This document shows, piece by piece, positions 44,126-47,359 of a DNA stretch of 47,359 nucleotides. The position numbers were made by a program, and so were the translations under genes. Within the stretch, counting starts at the first letter, position 1; every line of letters starts with the position of its first letter. The stretch covers positions 1-47,359 of the forward strand of contig CAJQOX010000098.1 in assembly GCA_905480075.1 (NCBI GenBank). The letters are read 5' to 3'. The notes beneath the pieces were generated by a model. The model was not told the origin of the DNA. It made no database searches and saw only the letters and a list, made by a program, of their open reading frames with translations. The DNA comes from an uncultured Aureispira sp. Lineage in GTDB: Bacteria; Bacteroidota; Bacteroidia; Chitinophagales; Saprospiraceae.

Positions 44126-45451
44126 TCAGTTACTTTCTATTGCAGCATTATACTTGTCGTACAGATTAATTTTACCATCAAGATACACTGCTAAAACGGT
44201 ATAATAATCATCCAGAACATTTTGTGGCACACCTATATAAGTAATACCCGGATAAGCATTCCAATACACCTTACAGAACACATTATGAGATAAAATTGTT
44301 CCATTGCCCACTACATATATCCTGTTAATTTTATTCTTTATTCCCTTTAGCAGAACTTTGTTATCTTTTGGAATGTCTCTGAGATAAAGATAAAGAATAG
44401 AACTGTCTTTGGAAAGTGCTGTCGGCCCGTAAAAATATTCATAGGGAATTCCACTATTGGTTTCATAAACAGCCTCTTTATGTTTTGATGTCCATTTTCC
44501 CAGTTCTTTGAGAATATGAACCTGTTCTTCAGGAATACTGCCATCTGCTTTCGGGCCTATGTCGAGCAACAGATTTCCACCTTTGCTGATGCAATCGACA
44601 AAAATGTCAATAACCTGTTGTGGAGATTTGTAATTTTTGTCATTATGCTGAAATCCCCAGGAATCGTTCATCGTCATACATAGTTCCCAGAATTTAGATT
44701 TTGGCTTATAGACAGGTATACCGATTTCAGGAGTCTCATAATCTCCTTTTCCCTTGAGTCTTGAATTAAAGATGACATCCGTCCGGTCCTTGCTAAGCAT
44801 GGATTTGATTTTATCAATTTCCCATTCCTCTTCATTGTGTTCCCAGTCGCCGTCAAACCACCAAAGATCCGGGTCGTATTTATTTTTAAGTTCGAGAAGT
44901 TGGTTGTCGGAATAATTCAGGAATCTTTTCCACCTTTGAGGGTCTTCCTTAATTTTATATCGTTTTTGTGATTTTGTATGATGTGTATAATCTTTGAAAG
45001 ACCAATCGGGCAGCGAATAATAGAAGCCGGTTTTAAGGTCTTTTTTTCTTAAAGCAGTCACAAAAGGGCGGAGCAGATCTTTTTTTGCAGGGGAATTTCT
45101 GACAGCGTTCAGATTTCCGTATTTACTGTCCCACAGGGCAAAGCCATCGTGGTGTTTAGTCGTAATGACAGCATATTTTGCCCCGCTTTCTTTTATTATT
45201 GTTGCCCAATATTCCGGGTCGTATTCCGAACAGTCAAAGCCATTCTTTTGATTTAAATAATCCTCATGAGAAATATATTCATTATAAAAGGACCAGGATT
45301 CCGAAATTCCGTTCACTGAATAGATTCCCCAATGTATAAAGATGCCTAATTTAGCATCATTAAACCATTGCATCTTTTGATCGAAAGATGAAGTGTCTGT
45401 TTGTGCCAACAGATTTAAAGGTAGAAGTAAGCTGAGAATTAGTTTTTTCAT
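44126..45451 (-). CDS. Alpha-L-fucosidase, glycoside hydrolase family 29
   Basis: The 441 residues open with a signal peptide (MKKLILSLLLPLNLLAQ). GH29 hallmarks follow: MQWFNDAKLGIFIHWGIYSV, AKYAVITTKHHDGFALWDSK, GFYYSLPDW, and DPDLWWFDGDW, where Asp200 is the expected nucleophile. The final part (about 345-441) is a short beta domain. The enzyme removes alpha-L-fucose from glycans by a retaining mechanism, probably in the periplasm; no sorting domain is present. There is no SusC/SusD pair nearby, so it is not part of a visible polysaccharide utilisation locus. Confidence 0.93.
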   Translation of the reverse strand: MKKLILSLLLPLNLLAQTDTSSFDQKMQWFNDAKLGIFIHWGIYSVNGISESWSFYNEYISHEDYLNQKNGFDCSEYDPEYWATIIKESGAKYAVITTKHHDGFALWDSKYGNLNAVRNSPAKKDLLRPFVTALRKKDLKTGFYYSLPDWSFKDYTHHTKSQKRYKIKEDPQRWKRFLNYSDNQLLELKNKYDPDLWWFDGDWEHNEEEWEIDKIKSMLSKDRTDVIFNSRLKGKGDYETPEIGIPVYKPKSKFWELCMTMNDSWGFQHNDKNYKSPQQVIDIFVDCISKGGNLLLDIGPKADGSIPEEQVHILKELGKWTSKHKEAVYETNSGIPYEYFYGPTALSKDSSILYLYLRDIPKDNKVLLKGIKNKINRIYVVGNGTILSHNVFCKVYWNAYPGITYIGVPQNVLDDYYTVLAVYLDGKINLYDKYNAAIESN

Positions 45452-45556
45452 CTGAATCCATTTTAAAATCTTATGAACAGAGTAAGGTAAATGTCATCTC
45501 CTTTTTGGCCTCCTATTGTTAGAGTGCTAAAGATCCTTTAAATATTAAAACAAAAA

Positions 45557-45585
45557 AAAGTCTGTTATTTAAAATAACAGACTTT
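45557..45585 (-). terminator. Terminator of the cold-shock gene
   Basis: Arms AAAGTCTGTTATTT and AAATAACAGACTTT form a perfect 14-base-pair stem; on the minus strand it is followed by a run of T. It lies 24 bases after the cold-shock stop. Confidence 0.85.
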
Positions 45586-45608
45586 GTAATTTAAGCGAAA
45601 AAAGAAGC

Positions 45609-45800
45609 TTAGACCAATTCTACTTCAACAGCATTTAGACCTTTTCTTCCTTCTTCAGTATTATAGCTCACTTTGTCACCCTCGTCGATATCATCTATCA
45701 AACCATTAGCGTGTACAAAAATATCTTTACCTCCATCATCAGGAGTAATAAAACCATAACCTTTAGTGTCGTTAAAAAACTTAACTGTTCCTTTGTTCAT
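45609..45800 (-). CDS. Cold-shock domain protein
   Basis: The 63 residues from the ATG at 45800 are a full cold-shock domain: [20 protein letters not shown] contains RNP1-type KGYGFI, and DIFVHANGL contains RNP2-type DIFVH. It binds single-stranded nucleic acids and melts RNA structure. A longer in-frame frame reaching 45941 has no good start and crosses the promoter, so it is rejected. The untranslated leader is short (about 20 bases), unlike the long thermosensor leader of E. coli cspA. Confidence 0.95.
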   Translation of the reverse strand: MNKGTVKFFNDTKGYGFITPDDGGKDIFVHANGLIDDIDEGDKVSYNTEEGRKGLNAVEVELV

Positions 45801-45828
45801 TATATAAATTTTTTGATAAAATAAAGTG

Positions 45829-45836
45829 CAAATGTA
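45829..45836 (-). promoter_or_regulatory. -7 promoter box of the cold-shock gene
   Basis: TACATTTG followed by C on the minus strand is an exact TAnnTTTG match, placed so that transcription starts about 20 bases before the ATG. Confidence 0.6.
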
Positions 45837-45954
45837 TGACATTATTTTATTTAATAAAGTAGAAATCAAAATTTTTAATCGAAAACAGGGAAAATTAATT
45901 AATAAAACAGTGTTTTGTACTTGTAAATCAGTAAAAAACAATAAAAATTATTTT

Positions 45955-47286
45955 TTATTTTTTTAAAATGTGGCTTACAGCCCTCGCTCCGCTTTCAAGG
46001 GCACCGTGTACAGTTTGATGGTGGCCGGATAAATTCATAGCTTCTCCGGCAAAATAAATTTTGTCATTTATTGGAGCTGCAGCTGTTTTTCTTGAATTTC
46101 CTATCCCCACTTTACTAAAAGAATATGCCCCTTTAATAAATGGACTCCTGGTCCAGTCCTGAACATGGGAGTCAATCAAATACCGGCTTGCCTTTCCATC
46201 ATACATTTCATCGAGTTCCCGGACAAGTGCTAAAGTTACGGCTTCATCATTCTTGAGAGAAGAGAGATGTTCTGCCTGTTCACCCATTATAAAGGCCATT
46301 AAGACATTGTCTTTTCCAACTTTGCCGATTTTTTCATTAGCATAGGCCGCACAAACAGTTCCGCCTATAATATTTTCATGATAGAATTCCTTCTTGAATT
46401 TCAGGAAGACTTTCATACCTGGCCCCATACCGATTTTGTTGAAAGCCCGGATTTTAGATTTCTGAAAAGTAGGGGTGAATTCAATATCTCCCGCTTGCAG
46501 AATGGTTATGGGGACCGTGATAATTACTTTATCAGCTAAATATTCAGTGTTTTTATTATCCTTCAGGATAATTTTTTCCTTCTGATAATCAATTTTGTTT
46601 ACAACGGTGTCGAATTTGACCTTATCTATTACTTTCTCAGCGAAATGAATATTTATTAAGTCGAAAAAGGTCTCTTTAAATTTAAAATCACTGTTTCCGG
46701 AAGACCAATCTTCTTCTTCTTTGGCAGTCCATTTTACTGACAATTCAGAAGCATCAGCACCATAATCGCCGGCTAGGGCTTCAATTATGTATTTATAGTC
46801 TTCTGAAAAATCATTTCTTTTTCCAATTTTCTGATAGGAAATATCAGGAAGTATATCAAGATCATTAACGTAATCGGCAAAATTCAGCGGCAGCGAATTC
46901 ACGATTTTATTTTTGTACCAATACACTGTATCAGACTTGTCTTTAGTAATCTTTGTCTTTGATCTTTTTATCAAATCCCCCAAGATAGATTTTTTGCCAT
47001 GCAGCCACTGTGCACCAAGGTCAAGTGGGAAATCTGCAAATCCATCCAACTTCTGCAAACGTCCGCCAATGCTATCCGAAGCTTCAAGTATTTCGTAATC
47101 AATACCTTTTGACTTAAGCAAAAAACCAGCATACAAACCTGCAGAACCTGCACCAACTATAATTACTTTTCCGGAAAAGTCAGATTTCGTCTTTGATGAT
47201 GACTTAATAAAAGGGAAGAGGGGAGAAGAGGCAAAAATCCCACCGGTGATTAAAGAAGATTTTCTGATGAATTTTCTTCTGTCCAT
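45955..47286 (-). CDS. Flavin-dependent amine oxidase with RR signal
   Basis: The 443 residues begin MDRRKFIRKSSLITGG, a twin-arginine-type signal, so export in folded form is likely. The FAD motif KVIIVGAGSAGLYAGFLL and the amine-oxidase fingerprint IGGRLQKLDGF plus DLGAQWLHG follow, and the C-terminus has IYFAGEAMNLSGHHQTVHGALESGARA, the family's FAD-contacting closure (read in part). Flavin amine oxidases convert amines to aldehydes or imines with release of H2O2; this subgroup's substrate is unknown. It lies 9 bases downstream of the stop of another gene that leaves the window, so it is probably a downstream operon member. Confidence 0.9.
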   Translation of the reverse strand: MDRRKFIRKSSLITGGIFASSPLFPFIKSSSKTKSDFSGKVIIVGAGSAGLYAGFLLKSKGIDYEILEASDSIGGRLQKLDGFADFPLDLGAQWLHGKKSILGDLIKRSKTKITKDKSDTVYWYKNKIVNSLPLNFADYVNDLDILPDISYQKIGKRNDFSEDYKYIIEALAGDYGADASELSVKWTAKEEEDWSSGNSDFKFKETFFDLINIHFAEKVIDKVKFDTVVNKIDYQKEKIILKDNKNTEYLADKVIITVPITILQAGDIEFTPTFQKSKIRAFNKIGMGPGMKVFLKFKKEFYHENIIGGTVCAAYANEKIGKVGKDNVLMAFIMGEQAEHLSSLKNDEAVTLALVRELDEMYDGKASRYLIDSHVQDWTRSPFIKGAYSFSKVGIGNSRKTAAAPINDKIYFAGEAMNLSGHHQTVHGALESGARAVSHILKK

Positions 47287-47295
47287 GAATAGTAT

Positions 47296-47359
47296 TTATG
47301 CCAAAGGAAGCAGGTAATCAAGTACAGACTTCCAGTCATTAAAAGGGGCTTGGCCTATC
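47296..47359 (-). CDS. C-terminal end of an upstream gene (partial)
   Basis: On the minus strand an open frame enters from the window edge and ends with TAA at 47298-47296. The 20 residues visible end DYLLPLA. Nothing can be said about its function. The stop lies 9 bases before the amine oxidase start, which supports co-transcription. Confidence 0.6.
   Translation of the reverse strand, partial: IGQAPFNDWKSVLDYLLPLA

Noticed and set aside
45801-45941. N-terminal extension of the cold-shock protein
   Set aside because: It crosses an exact -7 promoter box and adds a tail absent from cold-shock proteins.
44126-47286. Fucosidase region as a polysaccharide utilisation locus
   Set aside because: There is no SusC/SusD pair, regulator or second glycosidase nearby.
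1-47359. CRISPR array, tRNA or rRNA genes, insertion sequences, prophage
   Set aside because: No regularly spaced repeats with unique spacers, no cloverleaf-like GC-rich segment, no rRNA-like sequence and no transposase, integrase or capsid proteins were seen.

Overview
The window is one 47 kb piece of a Bacteroidota chromosome, probably a Chitinophagales/Saprospirales-type environmental lineage. The base composition is AT-rich, Shine-Dalgarno-like sites are lacking before most starts, and several intergenic gaps carry the Bacteroidota -7 box TAnnTTTG. The proteins fit this: type IX secretion (T9SS) cargo with C-terminal sorting domains, PKD and Ig-like modules, a C25 sortase-like protein beside a PorV/PorQ-like barrel, and an Omp28-type lipoprotein. 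I see no rRNA, tRNA, CRISPR array, transposase or prophage structural cluster.

Layout. 1-4113: 3' part of a secreted M43-type metalloprotease. 4.4-10.3 kb: housekeeping genes (priA, a flavoprotein, a DnaQ-like exonuclease and radA on the opposite strand). 10.4-17.2 kb, all minus strand: a nucleoid-associated protein, a class 3 lipase with a zinc-free-type MDR oxidoreductase, an acidic repeat protein, and an operon of an NlpC/P60 protein, a lipoprotein and a FemAB/GNAT-like protein. 17.4-20.9 kb, plus strand: yicC, a voltage-gated K+ channel, and aspartate kinase preceded by a leader-peptide/terminator arrangement. 20.9-27.1 kb: a structured palindromic element, a lipoprotein-like gene apparently split by an in-frame TGA, a large orphan protein resembling contractile-injection-system baseplate proteins, ferritin, and a DUF3127 protein.

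27.4-38.7 kb: a second T9SS cargo, a small secreted protein, an amidase, then a PorV/PorQ-like barrel followed by a giant PorU2-type C25 protein. 38.9-47.4 kb: enoyl-CoA hydratase, then a minus-strand run of Omp28-like lipoprotein, CDF zinc transporter, DUF998 membrane protein, SRPBCC protein, an unknown protein, GH29 alpha-L-fucosidase, cold-shock protein and a flavin amine oxidase, ending in the tail of another gene.

How it fits together. The clearest shared theme is T9SS: two cargo proteins carry the same uncharacterised module before their sorting domains, and the PorV-like/PorU2-like pair belongs to the outer-membrane step that receives such cargo. The best candidates for something undescribed are the orphan baseplate-like protein (22810-25788), the attenuator before aspartate kinase (19410-19541), the nested-palindrome candidate RNA (21015-21180), the multivalent acidic LxxFL repeat protein (14057-14902), and the NlpC/P60 enzyme with an antitoxin-like N-terminus and no signal peptide (16575-17153). 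All functional calls are by reading motifs; no database search was run.
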